Positions 54,515 to 64,000 of a stretch of DNA of 64,000 nucleotides are shown here, in pieces. Source of the stretch: Desulfocapsa sp. (GTDB taxonomy: Bacteria > Desulfobacterota > Desulfobulbia > Desulfobulbales > Desulfocapsaceae). The first letter of the stretch is position 1. Each line of letters begins with the position of its first letter. The stretch is from positions 1 to 64,000 of the forward strand of contig JAESPV010000034.1 in the NCBI GenBank assembly GCA_016765495.1, written 5' to 3'. The notes under the pieces were generated by a model, which was not told the DNA's origin, ran no database searches, and worked only from the letters and a program-made list of their open reading frames with translations. The position numbers and the translations under genes were made by a program.

Positions 54515-54646
54515 ATGGGAAAAGGAGTTTTTATGATGTTGGCTATTGGTACCTTACCCATTCTGTTTATGAATCCCGGACAATATCTCTTTGGCCTTGT
54601 TGTTTGTGGCGGTCTGGCTTTTGGAATGGCCCATGCCCTGGTTTGA
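54515..54646 (+). CDS. Putative small single-helix membrane protein
   Basis: A frame of 43 codons from ATG 54515, or 37 codons from ATG 54533. AAGGAG lies five bases before the second ATG, so the shorter form is favoured. The product is mostly one hydrophobic stretch (GTLPILFMNPGQYLFGLVVC and on to a short tail) and ends with a stop at 54644. No known family. It points at the convergent glgP end 28 bases away. Confidence 0.4.
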   Translation: MGKGVFMMLAIGTLPILFMNPGQYLFGLVVCGGLAFGMAHALV

Positions 54647-54673
54647 ATGAGAGTGCTATTGCATAAGAATACG

Positions 54674-57202
54674 TTATTTCTTTTGCATTGGTTTTGCAGT
54701 AAACAGGACACCATCTTCAGGAAGCTTCTGCCACTTCAATTCAACCGGAAAGGGTTTCACATCCCATATTTTTTTGCTGTAATCGATAATAGAGCGATCT
54801 GAAGAAAACTTACCCATTCGGCAGGCATTTATGATTGACATTTTGATCCATTTCTTTTTGTCGTTGAACAATTCAGCGACCCTGTCCTGGCAATCAATGT
54901 AGGCCTGATAATCAGCCAAAAGCAGATACTGGTCATTATGGAGCAGGGAATCCACGATGGGTTTGAACAATTCTCTATCACCACGTGAAAAGTGGCCAGT
55001 GGCGATAAGGTCGATGGCATTTTTCAGATTATCGTTACCGCAATAATAGTCCATTGGGTGATAACCGTTTGATTGGAGTTCCATGACCTCTTCAACGCTT
55101 AAGCCAAAAAGAAAAAAGTTTTTAGCACCAACTTCCTCACGAATTTCAACATTTGCCCCATCAAGTGTACCTATAGTGAGCGCTCCGTTCATGGAAAACT
55201 TCATGTTTCCGGTACCTGAGGCCTCCTTACCGGCAAGTGAAATCTGTTCGGAAAGATCAGTTATAGGATAGACACAATGACCGATTTTGACATTATAGTT
55301 GGGGATAAAGAACATTTTCAGACGATCCCGCACATCCGGGTCACTATTAACAACCCGGGCCACCGAGGTAATTAGTTTGATCATTCTCTTGGCCATAAAA
55401 TACGAGGGAGCTGCTTTCCCGCCAAAGACAAAAAGGCGTGGGGTGATGTCGATATCGGGATTTTCCTTGATCCTGTTGTACAGGGTGACAATATGCAGGA
55501 TATTTAAGTGCTGGCGTTTGTATTCATGAATTCGTTTTACCTGCACATCGTACATGGATTTTGGATCAACAATGATATTCTGCTGTTGCTTGATAATAGC
55601 AGCAAATTCCTGTTTGTTCTTTTCTTTTACGTCAGCCCAGGCTTCCTGGAAGGAGGGATCGTCAGCATGGTGTGCAAGCCCGCGTAATTCATTGAGATTG
55701 GTGAGCCATTTTTCGCCAATGGCTTCGGTTATAAGATTGGTGAGGCGTGGGTTGCTCACTGCGATCCAGCGTCTGGGAGTCACACCGTTTGTAATGTTGC
55801 GGATCTTGCCTGGGTACATATGATTCCAATCTGCAAGAGTATGTTTACGTAGCAGGTCGGTGTGCATCGCAGCAACTCCATTAATCGCCTTGGAACCTAT
55901 ACAGGCAAGATTTGCCATGCGGACATATTTAGGCCCGGATTCATCGATGATAGACATTCTGTCGATGCGTGCATCATCACCGGGATATTTCATTCGAACC
56001 TGATCAAGAAAATGATTATTGATTTCATAGATGATCTCAATATGTCTGGGCAGTAACGAACTAAAAAGTGTTAATTCCCATTTTTCCATGGCTTCCGGGA
56101 GGAGGGTATGATTTGTGTAACAGAGCGTTTTGTGGGTGATTTCCCAGGCATCACCCCAAGTGTAATAGTACTCATCCAACAGGAGTCTCATAAGCTCGGG
56201 AACAGCAACTGCCGGATGGGTGTCGTTTAGCTGGATAACAAAACTGTCATAAAAATTATCGAGCGATTTATGGCTGTAGAGGTGCCTGCGGATCATGTCC
56301 TGAAGTGAACAGGAAACAAAAAAGAACTGTTGCTCCAGTCGTAATTGTTTACCCAGGAATTGTTCATCATTGGGATATAAGACTTTAGTAATGGTTTCAG
56401 CCATCATCTTGTCTTCCACGGCACCGTAGTAGTCACCTGTATTAAAATCTGCAAAATCAAAGGAAGTATGGGCTTCAGCACTCCATAATCGCAGGAGGTT
56501 GACGGTGTTTACTTTATATCCGGGGATTGGTGTGTCGTAGGGAACTCCGGTGATTACACGTGCCGGTCTCCAGCGGGATCTGCGTCTTCCACATTCTCCA
56601 TGGTAGATCTCTGTCGTTCCGCCAAAACCGACATCACAGGCATTGTCAGATTTTTTGATTTCCCAGGGATTTCCGGAATGGAGCCAGCGATCACTGATCT
56701 CTTTCTGCCAGCCGTTTTCAATTTCCTGGTCAAACATCCCATGTTCATAGCGGATACCATACCCGATGGCAGGAATTTGAAGTGATGCCAGTGAATCGAG
56801 GTAACAGGCTGCAAGTCTTCCAAGTCCGCCATTACCAAGGCCCGGCTCTTCTTCGTGATCAATAATTGCTTTTAGATCAAGGCCGCTTTCTTCAGTAGCC
56901 TGGTTAAAATCATCATAGAGTCCGAGGTTAATAAGGTTATTGTGAAGATGTGGTCCCATAAGAAATTCGGCTGAAAGGTACGAGACAATCTTGGATTCTT
57001 TATCAAGAAGTGCTTCTTCAGAGTTGATGAAGAGATGCTGCATTCTGTCCAGGAGCGTGCGGGAGACTGCAAGGTAATAGTCGTTTAAAGTGGCACGCCT
57101 GATGGTTACGCCTTGTTTATAAAAAATATTGTAGGCAAAGGCGCGTTTCAGCTTGTTGATGCTTTCCTGTTTGCTTTCACCAATTTCTTTTACAGGATTC
57201 AC
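54674..57202 (-). CDS. glgP: Glycogen/starch/alpha-glucan phosphorylase
   Basis: An 842-residue PLP enzyme releasing glucose-1-phosphate from storage glucan. Family blocks: DHEEEPGLGNGGLGRLAACY near 116, WGDAWEITHKT, and the PLP-lysine region EASGTGNMKFSMNGALTIGT near 675, followed by DGANVEI. Length is standard. It is probably monocistronic: the MscS gene ends 137 bases upstream, and identical 18-base direct repeats lie on both sides. It gives the cell a route to use glycogen anaerobically. Confidence 0.95.
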   Translation of the reverse strand: MNPVKEIGESKQESINKLKRAFAYNIFYKQGVTIRRATLNDYYLAVSRTLLDRMQHLFINSEEALLDKESKIVSYLSAEFLMGPHLHNNLINLGLYDDFNQATEESGLDLKAIIDHEEEPGLGNGGLGRLAACYLDSLASLQIPAIGYGIRYEHGMFDQEIENGWQKEISDRWLHSGNPWEIKKSDNACDVGFGGTTEIYHGECGRRRSRWRPARVITGVPYDTPIPGYKVNTVNLLRLWSAEAHTSFDFADFNTGDYYGAVEDKMMAETITKVLYPNDEQFLGKQLRLEQQFFFVSCSLQDMIRRHLYSHKSLDNFYDSFVIQLNDTHPAVAVPELMRLLLDEYYYTWGDAWEITHKTLCYTNHTLLPEAMEKWELTLFSSLLPRHIEIIYEINNHFLDQVRMKYPGDDARIDRMSIIDESGPKYVRMANLACIGSKAINGVAAMHTDLLRKHTLADWNHMYPGKIRNITNGVTPRRWIAVSNPRLTNLITEAIGEKWLTNLNELRGLAHHADDPSFQEAWADVKEKNKQEFAAIIKQQQNIIVDPKSMYDVQVKRIHEYKRQHLNILHIVTLYNRIKENPDIDITPRLFVFGGKAAPSYFMAKRMIKLITSVARVVNSDPDVRDRLKMFFIPNYNVKIGHCVYPITDLSEQISLAGKEASGTGNMKFSMNGALTIGTLDGANVEIREEVGAKNFFLFGLSVEEVMELQSNGYHPMDYYCGNDNLKNAIDLIATGHFSRGDRELFKPIVDSLLHNDQYLLLADYQAYIDCQDRVAELFNDKKKWIKMSIINACRMGKFSSDRSIIDYSKKIWDVKPFPVELKWQKLPEDGVLFTAKPMQKK

Positions 57203-57292
57203 GAGAATGCTCCTTGTTAAAATGTTGGGAGAAAAATAAAAACCAGTCTATAAGCAATCTTAACTGTATCTGCTCTCTGGGTAAACAAAATA

Positions 57293-57310
57293 GTTTCAAG
57301 AAACTCTGAT
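57293..57310 (+). repeat. Direct repeat copy 2 flanking glgP
   Basis: GTTTCAAGAAACTCTGAT is identical to 54438-54455, in the same orientation, lying 91 bases before the glgP start codon. Confidence 0.75.
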
Positions 57311-57338
57311 GCTGTAAGTGCTCTGCGGGCAGTTACCC

Positions 57339-59666
57339 TTAAATTTTCTTTTCCTCTTCTTCCTGCTGTTGATCCAGGGCTGCAGCAGCACCAGCTTCAA
57401 GGAGTCTTTCCTTTTCTTCCGGGGGAGCATCTTTTACATGTTCCGGCAGCTCAACAATTACTTTGCGGTGAGCATAGCTGATACCCTTGGCGGCCAGAGC
57501 TTCGGTGATCCTGCGAAAGGCCTCACGTTTGATAACAAATTGAGTACCTGGATGGGCTTTGAATTTTACCCGGATTACCATTATGGAACCGGTGATTTCT
57601 CTGACACCGGCAGATTTGACAGGCTGGATAAAGTCGTCTTTGAACTCATCATCTGCAAGCATGGCCTGGCCAACTTTCTTTATGACTTTTCGAATATTGT
57701 CAACATTGGCATCATATGGGAATTCAAGGTTGAATTTGACAATAATTCCACCTCTCATGAAGTTTGTGATGGAGCCTAGTTCACTGTGAGGAACAATCTG
57801 AAGCATACCTCGGTGATGGCGAAGCATGACATTTCTGAGAGTGATGGCTTCAACTGCACCGGAAACTGAGCCAGCTGTGATATACTCACCAACCCGGAAG
57901 GCATCGTCAAGCAGATAGAAGAAACCCGAGAAGACATCGCTGACCATTTTCTGTGCTCCAAAACCAATGGCCAGACCGACAACTCCTGCACCGGCAAGGA
58001 GAGGGCCAATATCCACTCCCATGGAAGAGAGGATTACCAGAATAACCATAACGAATAGTGTGGATGCTATAAATTTACGAAGCATGGGAAGTATGGTGTA
58101 GCTTCTTCCTCTGGTGGCTGCTCCTCCCCATTCGTCATCACCTTCTTTTGACTCCTCTTCATCTGGTGTTGAATCCAGTATCCTTTTTTCGATATAACTG
58201 GATGCAAATCGCCAAACAGTCAGGCCGAGTGCGAGAGCTATGAGCGATTCAAAAACAGCGCTTGTTATGCCTGTGGCATAGGGGATTTGCACACCCCACA
58301 GGCTAAATACCCAGACCAGCAGGGTAGCAAATATTGCAAGGCTCATTGTACGGGAAGATGTGACATACAGTTTTCTTTCCCGCTCTTTGGCTTCCTTTAG
58401 TAACACTTTTGTTTCTTCATCGGCCGATGTCTCATCATCAGGATTGTATATTCTCAGGGTGCTGATGGAAACCCGGACAACCCATTGTCCCAGGGCATTT
58501 AAAAATACAAAGAATGGAATAACCAGAAGACTCAAGAGAAATGCAGAATTACCACGCTGGAAACCAGTGAGTTGATCTGCGATCATGAAAATCCAAATAA
58601 TCAGGAGAAAGAGAATAGCCGGTACATGCCAGAATTGAGCAAACTGTTCAACTACCCAGTTTCTGGTTTTGTTGAGGTCACTCTTTGCTAAAATAGTATT
58701 TTTAACGTGACCACGACTACGCATAATCAAAATCACAAGAAACAGAATAAGAATAGTGGCCATAATTATGGACGTTGTCTGCATCGTTATCCGGGGGAGC
58801 AGAAGTTCTCTTTGGAGTGCCAAAAATAGAATTGCGGTAAAAACATATGTACCGATGAGAATGGTGCTCTTATGAACCGTTGTTGCCATTTTGTCGTCTA
58901 TGGGGAAAACACGCAGAGCAGCAGAGTATGGAGAACAAAATATTTGTGATATCTGTGAAAGTAGTCGAAGGAAAATGATACCGAAAAGAATTGCGAGAAA
59001 GACGTAACGTACTGGAGGATAGTTACTGGCAGGTATCAGGAAAAAGAAAATAACAGCAGAAACTGCGAAAACAGAAATGTGTATAAAAGAAGGTATGGCA
59101 AGCATGATTCCAGCAACAAAACGCATTGGGCCGTCGAGTACGGGGATCGCTTTTTCCTGAAATTGTTTTCTGAAATTTGCAGTAAAGCGGCGAACAAAAA
59201 ATTCTGCAAGCCATGCGCCTCCAAAGACAACAGCAATTGTAATTACGGTAATAACAAAATTACCGAAGCTGCCATTGCCAACATGTTTAGCAACGGTGAT
59301 ATAGTCTCCTGGCATTCGGCTAATGCGAGAAAGTAAACCGCTGTTGTTTTCTTTCCTGTCTTCAGAATCATCTAAAAGATGGAGCCATTTCGCTGTTTTT
59401 CCAACAAGTCCAACAGGGTTGTCCTTACGAGTGGCACTTTTATTCGGGCCCTTTGCAAGTTCTGCGAGCAGGAGACTGCGAACCTGCTCATCGCTCAGTT
59501 TTGCAAGAACAGAATCAATTTGATCAGGTATAATATTTTCAAGGAGCTCTGTGTCTACAGAATTGTGCTCTGCTGCAGTAAGTATTGCAGGGATTGTGAC
59601 ACCGGTGGAGAGAGTAAAAACTAAAAGGGAAAGAATCCTGATACATTTCAGCATGGTGTTTGTCAT
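57339..59666 (-). CDS. Large MscS-family mechanosensitive channel
   Basis: A 775-residue exported membrane protein. A signal peptide (residues 1-30) precedes a roughly 120-residue periplasmic domain, about eight extra helices and then the MscS core (about 530-760): the pore helix GAGVVGLAIGFGAQKMVSDV, the beta domain with SGAVEAITLRNVMLRHHRGM, and the mixed C-terminal domain. It resembles YbiO/YnaI-type proteins rather than MscK. It should gate under membrane tension. It lies 21 bases after the TolC-like gene on the same strand. Confidence 0.9.
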   Translation of the reverse strand: MTNTMLKCIRILSLLVFTLSTGVTIPAILTAAEHNSVDTELLENIIPDQIDSVLAKLSDEQVRSLLLAELAKGPNKSATRKDNPVGLVGKTAKWLHLLDDSEDRKENNSGLLSRISRMPGDYITVAKHVGNGSFGNFVITVITIAVVFGGAWLAEFFVRRFTANFRKQFQEKAIPVLDGPMRFVAGIMLAIPSFIHISVFAVSAVIFFFLIPASNYPPVRYVFLAILFGIIFLRLLSQISQIFCSPYSAALRVFPIDDKMATTVHKSTILIGTYVFTAILFLALQRELLLPRITMQTTSIIMATILILFLVILIMRSRGHVKNTILAKSDLNKTRNWVVEQFAQFWHVPAILFLLIIWIFMIADQLTGFQRGNSAFLLSLLVIPFFVFLNALGQWVVRVSISTLRIYNPDDETSADEETKVLLKEAKERERKLYVTSSRTMSLAIFATLLVWVFSLWGVQIPYATGITSAVFESLIALALGLTVWRFASSYIEKRILDSTPDEEESKEGDDEWGGAATRGRSYTILPMLRKFIASTLFVMVILVILSSMGVDIGPLLAGAGVVGLAIGFGAQKMVSDVFSGFFYLLDDAFRVGEYITAGSVSGAVEAITLRNVMLRHHRGMLQIVPHSELGSITNFMRGGIIVKFNLEFPYDANVDNIRKVIKKVGQAMLADDEFKDDFIQPVKSAGVREITGSIMVIRVKFKAHPGTQFVIKREAFRRITEALAAKGISYAHRKVIVELPEHVKDAPPEEKERLLEAGAAAALDQQQEEEEKKI

Positions 59667-59687
59667 TAGGTCTCCTGATTGTAGACG

Positions 59688-61031
59688 TTACTGTTGATCA
59701 GCCGTGGAGAGAGTCATATCGGGAAACTGGCCAATGGCATTTTCAAGGCTGGCGAGCGCTGTATTGTAATCAAAGAAGGTGGTGACAAGATTGCTTTTTG
59801 CTTCAGTAAGGCGCAGCTGGGCATCATTGAATTCTATCATGTCTCCCAGCCCTGTTTTGTAGCGACCATCCGCAAGGGAGAGGTTTTCACCTGCAAGCTT
59901 CAGGATTTTGTCAGCAAGAAAGACAGATTCCCTTTTCTCCTGGGCGAGATGATAACTGTCTGTGACTTGCTGAATGGCGGTGAGCTCGACATCACGTAAC
60001 AGGGCACGGGAAGTTCTCAGATTTGATTTAGCCTCAGCTACTTCCCCATCGGTGCGAAATCCGGAAAAGAAATCCCAGTTTATTCCAATTCCGAGCTGCC
60101 ATTGATCCTGGAATGTCGAAATGTCGGTGTCATAGGTGTTGTAGACACCATTTACTCCAATTTCAGGCCAGTAGCCGCCTTGTGCAGATGTGAGTAAGGA
60201 TGTTGAAGATTCTATTACTTTTTTTGCCTGGACAAGATCAGGGCGTTGTAAAGATGCTCTTTGTAAAAGCTCTTCCAATGTACCGGGAATGTCAGCAAGT
60301 AACGTTCTGAATTCTGCAAGGTTATGATCACTCATTTTAATGAGGTAGTTCCCATTGTTTGGAGCAATACCAATGGTTTTTTCAAGATTTACTTTGGCCG
60401 ATTTTAAACTGAACCGGCTCTGTAACAGCAGAAGATTCGAATTTGCAAGTTCAACTTCAGCATTGGTCACATCAATTTTGGATTTTACTCCGGCCTTGTA
60501 ATATTCAGCTGCACGTTCATAATGTTTTTGGTAGGAATCAACCTGTTCATTCGCAACTTGAATAAGGTAATAGCTTGCAAGCACATTGTAATAGGATGCT
60601 TTAACAGAAGAGACAAGGTTTGATCCAACTGAATTCAGGAAGGCTCTTGCAGATTCAACCTGACTGTCTGCTGCTGAAATAGAGCCAGTGGTTTTACCAA
60701 AATCAAAGATAAGCTGGTCACCGGAGAAAGTTCCTGCAAGAAGGTTATCTTCATTGGTGGGAGTGAGATCATTAATATGGACTCGTGCGGCCTGTCCCGA
60801 TGCGGATAATTGTGGCAGATAGGCACTTGCGGCTTGAGTGCTTCTTCCTTCTGCAGCCCACACCTGGTTACGTGCTGTATCAACACCCGGGTTATTGATG
60901 AGCGCAATCTCGATGAATTGTTCAAGGTCAAGTTCAAGGGCACTGGCTGGTGGAGTACTTTGGGCATGTGCTGTGAAGGCAATTGTGCCAAGCACAAATG
61001 CAAAAGAGAATGATTTTACTGTGAGGCGCAT
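59688..61031 (-). CDS. TolC-family outer membrane efflux protein
   Basis: A 447-residue exported protein: signal peptide (FSFAFVLGTIAFTAHA), then two repeated helical hairpin/beta units typical of TolC (LDLEQFIEIALINNPGVDTA at the start, GINWDFFSGFRTDGEVAEAK in the second half). It forms the trimeric channel for the RND pump encoded directly upstream; the gap is 26 bases. Placement after the RND gene fits a tripartite export operon. Confidence 0.92.
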   Translation of the reverse strand: MRLTVKSFSFAFVLGTIAFTAHAQSTPPASALELDLEQFIEIALINNPGVDTARNQVWAAEGRSTQAASAYLPQLSASGQAARVHINDLTPTNEDNLLAGTFSGDQLIFDFGKTTGSISAADSQVESARAFLNSVGSNLVSSVKASYYNVLASYYLIQVANEQVDSYQKHYERAAEYYKAGVKSKIDVTNAEVELANSNLLLLQSRFSLKSAKVNLEKTIGIAPNNGNYLIKMSDHNLAEFRTLLADIPGTLEELLQRASLQRPDLVQAKKVIESSTSLLTSAQGGYWPEIGVNGVYNTYDTDISTFQDQWQLGIGINWDFFSGFRTDGEVAEAKSNLRTSRALLRDVELTAIQQVTDSYHLAQEKRESVFLADKILKLAGENLSLADGRYKTGLGDMIEFNDAQLRLTEAKSNLVTTFFDYNTALASLENAIGQFPDMTLSTADQQ

Positions 61032-61057
61032 AAAATAATACCTGTGTTGTATAACTA

Positions 61058-64000
61058 TTAAATCATTTCACGATTTCTAACTTCATCTTCAACATTAACA
61101 AATTTTTCCCGCAGTGTTTCAAGAAGAACATAAATAACTGGAACAAGAAGAGTTGAGACAAAGGTGGCTGCAATCATTCCACCAACGATAACCACGCCAA
61201 TGGAGCGCATACTCATGGCACCGGCTCCCGTTGCCATGGCAAGTGGCAGCGTCCCCAGAAGAAAGGAGATAATCGTCATCATGATGGGCCTGAACCGCAA
61301 CCGTGCAGCACTTGAGGCAGACTCAACAATTGATAAACCGGATTCCCGCTGTTCTTTGCAAAATTCAATTATTAGAATGGCATTCTTGGTGGACATACCA
61401 ATGAGTAGTATGAGGCCAACCTGGGCAAAAAGGTTGTTTGCAAGGCCAGTGAGTAATTGTCCGATAAACGCACCCAGCATAACAAGTGGAACAGGGAGCA
61501 GGATCATAATGGGGAGTACCCAGCTTTCAAATTGGGCACAGAGAAAAAGGTAAACGGCAAGGATTGCAAAGGTGAAAACATAGATGGTCATGTTACCGGC
61601 AAGGAGTTCCTGGTACGACATGCCAGACCAGTCAAAACCATAGGTCTTCGAAGGGGGGAGGACACGCGTTGAAATCTCACCCATGGCAGCCATGGCCTGG
61701 CCGGAGCTGTATCCAGGTGCAGCACTGCCGTTAATGGTGATTGAACGGTACATATTGTAATGGGTCAGGTTTTGTGGGCCGGTTTCAAAGTGAACTTTTA
61801 CCAGGGTGGAAAGAGGAACCATATCTCCGTTGTAATTTTTGACAAAGAGCTTGTCTATGTCGCTGACTTCACTTCTGAAATTTTTATCTGCCTGTATGAA
61901 AACCTTATACACCTTTCCATATTTTGAAAAATCATTCACATAGTATGATCCGAGGTAGGCCTGCATAGTTGAATAGAGTTCTGCCATTTCAACACCTAAG
62001 GCGGCTGCTTTTTTTCGGTCAACGTCAATTGCCAGCATGGGGTAGTTGGGGGAGTAAGTGGTGTAAGCCCTGGCAATACGCGGATCTTTGTTGGCTTCTG
62101 CTATGAGTTGGTCTGAATACTTTACAAATGTGTCCAGGTCACTTGAGAGGTAGTCCTGCAGTCTGAAATCAAACCCGCCTACTGTGCCAAGTCCGGGTAT
62201 TCCAGGAACATTAAAAGCCACCACGTTGGCATCTGTGATGGCTTGGCCGTGTCTGTTGATTGATTTTATAATGGCATCAATCTGAAGTTCTGGGCTTGTG
62301 CGTTCATCCCATGGCAGGAGGCTGATAAACCCGGCTCCCGATGAGGAGTCCATGCTGCCGGTAAGAATGTTAAAGCCGTCAATAATTACAAGATCTTTGA
62401 TACCTGGAATGTTGAGTATAATGTCTTCGAATTCTTCTCGTACGACTTTCGTTTTTTCGATGGAAGAGCCAGGTGTTAAATTAAACATAACCATTAAGGC
62501 ACCCTTATCTTCTTCCGGCACAAAGCCTGAAGGAATACTGGTAAAAAGATAATAGGTAGCAAAAAGGAGTCCAAAAAAGAGCAGCATGACAAGGTATCTG
62601 AGCTTAATGAGAAAGTTCACAGTTGCACTGTAGATATCTGTGACTTTATTAAAAAAAATGTCAAACCATCTGAAAAAGATAAATTTCCGGCTGCCTGCAA
62701 CCTGTTTTTTTATAAGAATTGCAGCAAGAGCAGGGGACAGCGATAAAGAGTTGACCGAGGATATCAGTACTGCAAAACAGATAGTCAGTGCAAATTGTCG
62801 ATAGATGGAACCGGTCAATCCAGGCATAAAGGAGACCGGGACAAAAACAGCTACAAGGACAAGGGTTGTGGCGATGATTGGGCCAATGAGCTGGAGCATT
62901 GCTTTTTTTACAATTTGCGGGATGGTGAGATCAGGCTCCAGACCAGAGATTCGTTCCACGTTTTCCACAACCAGTATTACATCATCTACCACGATACCAA
63001 TGGCTAAGATCAGACCAAAAAGTGTGAGGAAGTTGATGGAAAAACCAGCAGCCTGTAAAGCAGCAAAGGTGCCGATAAGGGAAACCGGAATGGCAACAAC
63101 TGCAATGATTGTGGGGCGTATAGAACCAAGAAAAAGCAGGATGGTGAGTATGACGAGTACAACAGCAACCACCAGAGTTTCAATAACGTTATCGATGGCC
63201 ACTTCCACAAAAAGTGTGGTGTCGTAGGGAATGGAGTATTCAACACCATCTGGAAAACGTGCCTGCAGTTCATCCATCTTCTGCACAACAGCCTGTTTGA
63301 TCTGTAAGGAGTTGGAACCGGGAAGCTGATAAATCCCGATGAGTGCAGCCTGTTTTTTGTTTACTATTGCGTTCCAGTCATAACTTTCTGATCCAAGTTC
63401 GACGGTGGCAACATCTTTTAAATATACCAAGGTTCCATCTTCTTTGAATTTGACAATGATGTTTTCAAATTCTTTGACCTGCGAAAGCCGGCCTTCAGCG
63501 GTGAGGATAAATTCAACCTGCTGATTTGCAAAGGTGGGGGCGGATCCTATTCTACCAATGGCAGCCTGCTTGTTTTGAGATTGGATAGAGCGGATAATAT
63601 CATTGGGGCTGAGTCCCAGTGATTTGATGCGGTCAGGATTCATCCACACCCGCATGGAATATTTTTTTTCCCCCATGTTGGTGGCATTACCAACACCGGG
63701 AATACGGCGTATTTCGTCAATGATGTTGATGTTGACAAAGTTACTCAGGAATTTGTCGTCGTAGCGTTCATCTCCGGTGAGGGCAACAAAACATATAATT
63801 GAAGGCGATTTCTTATCTACAGTAACACCTGTCTGTTTTACTTCTGAAGGCAGTTGCGGGGTGGCCATGGAGACTTTGTTCTGGACATCAACGGTTGCAA
63901 TATCGAGATCATAACCGGGTTCAAAATAAACTGTGATGGTGGAAGCCCCTGAACTTGTTGATGATGATTCCATGTAAATCATGCCGTTAACGCCATTGAT
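61058..64000 (-). CDS. RND efflux pump inner-membrane subunit (HAE1/AcrB type), 5' end outside window
   Basis: 981 codons are visible, open to the window edge, so the first portion (about 60-90 residues) is missing. The frame contains the HAE1 motifs: DIATVDVQNKVSMATPQLP early, the proton-relay Asp pair in GIVVDDVILVVENVERISG, and MSTKNAILIIEFCKEQ with the relay lysine. Twelve helices and two large periplasmic loops can be traced. It pumps small molecules, usually drugs, detergents or bile-like compounds, through the TolC-like channel. A membrane-fusion subunit gene probably lies just beyond the window end. Confidence 0.94.
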   Translation of the reverse strand: MNGVNGMIYMESSSTSSGASTITVYFEPGYDLDIATVDVQNKVSMATPQLPSEVKQTGVTVDKKSPSIICFVALTGDERYDDKFLSNFVNINIIDEIRRIPGVGNATNMGEKKYSMRVWMNPDRIKSLGLSPNDIIRSIQSQNKQAAIGRIGSAPTFANQQVEFILTAEGRLSQVKEFENIIVKFKEDGTLVYLKDVATVELGSESYDWNAIVNKKQAALIGIYQLPGSNSLQIKQAVVQKMDELQARFPDGVEYSIPYDTTLFVEVAIDNVIETLVVAVVLVILTILLFLGSIRPTIIAVVAIPVSLIGTFAALQAAGFSINFLTLFGLILAIGIVVDDVILVVENVERISGLEPDLTIPQIVKKAMLQLIGPIIATTLVLVAVFVPVSFMPGLTGSIYRQFALTICFAVLISSVNSLSLSPALAAILIKKQVAGSRKFIFFRWFDIFFNKVTDIYSATVNFLIKLRYLVMLLFFGLLFATYYLFTSIPSGFVPEEDKGALMVMFNLTPGSSIEKTKVVREEFEDIILNIPGIKDLVIIDGFNILTGSMDSSSGAGFISLLPWDERTSPELQIDAIIKSINRHGQAITDANVVAFNVPGIPGLGTVGGFDFRLQDYLSSDLDTFVKYSDQLIAEANKDPRIARAYTTYSPNYPMLAIDVDRKKAAALGVEMAELYSTMQAYLGSYYVNDFSKYGKVYKVFIQADKNFRSEVSDIDKLFVKNYNGDMVPLSTLVKVHFETGPQNLTHYNMYRSITINGSAAPGYSSGQAMAAMGEISTRVLPPSKTYGFDWSGMSYQELLAGNMTIYVFTFAILAVYLFLCAQFESWVLPIMILLPVPLVMLGAFIGQLLTGLANNLFAQVGLILLIGMSTKNAILIIEFCKEQRESGLSIVESASSAARLRFRPIMMTIISFLLGTLPLAMATGAGAMSMRSIGVVIVGGMIAATFVSTLLVPVIYVLLETLREKFVNVEDEVRNREMI

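Noticed and set aside
54364-54714. Leftward protein of 116 residues beside glgP
   Set aside because: It overlaps glgP coding sequence and the repeats, and it is the complement of the more plausible small rightward frame.

Overview
The window suggests a strictly anaerobic, Gram-negative member of the Desulfobacterota, probably a Desulfobulbaceae-like sulfate reducer or sulfur disproportionator. This is inferred from gene content, not from a database search. The signs are a B12-dependent (class II) ribonucleotide reductase, a selenocysteine formate dehydrogenase with an NrfD-type membrane subunit, a CooC-like nickel-type ATPase, an NtrY/NtrX pair beside a DUF4390 gene and hemB, and an Mla-type lipid transport operon. 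Most of the window is chromosomal core; accessory DNA is concentrated at 1-3000 and 48.7-50.7 kb.

Layout. 1-3000 is a scrap zone: the 3' part of a group II intron with a frameshifted maturase, a HigB/HigA-type toxin-antitoxin pair, a LysE-type exporter and the stump of an integron integrase. 3.2-6.4 kb (+) carries nrdJ behind two NrdR-like boxes, a SEC-C protein and a VanZ-like gene whose start contains a full intrinsic terminator. 6.4-12.1 kb (-) is the DUF4390-ntrY-ntrX-hemB-yqeY cluster. 12.5-13.3 kb (+) has a NifX/NifB-domain protein and a DUF134 regulator. 13.35-20.1 kb holds prfC (-), rfbB-rfbC (+), an RNB exonuclease with a small downstream gene (-) and era (+).

20.1-25.2 kb (-) reads CooC-like ATPase, ftsE, ftsX, envC, ctpA: a division/peptidoglycan-remodelling module headed by an unexpected metallochaperone-like ATPase. 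25.5-35.4 kb (+) reads ileS, lspA, fabD, bioB, bioA, bioF, bioG, bioC, bioD. BioC and BioG make the pimeloyl-ACP precursor using fatty acid synthesis, and BioF-A-D-B convert it to biotin.

35.6-39.9 kb (+) is a tightly overlapping trio (periplasmic binding protein, Cache-GAF histidine kinase, LuxR-type regulator) that looks more GC-rich than its neighbours. It lies directly upstream of a formate dehydrogenase operon (40.2-45.2 kb) whose catalytic subunit reads through an in-frame TGA as selenocysteine. A MobB-like protein with a degenerate P-loop follows.

46.2-52.6 kb (-) is an Mla operon (mlaE, mlaF, mlaD, PqiC-like lipoprotein, sugar-phosphate isomerase-like gene) split by about 2 kb that carries an AGCS amino-acid:cation symporter on the other strand, a response-regulator scrap and a decayed second copy of the mlaF end. 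52.8-64 kb (-) has an MFS transporter, glycogen phosphorylase, a large MscS channel, a TolC-like outer membrane protein and an RND pump cut by the window end. No rRNA, tRNA or CRISPR array was seen.
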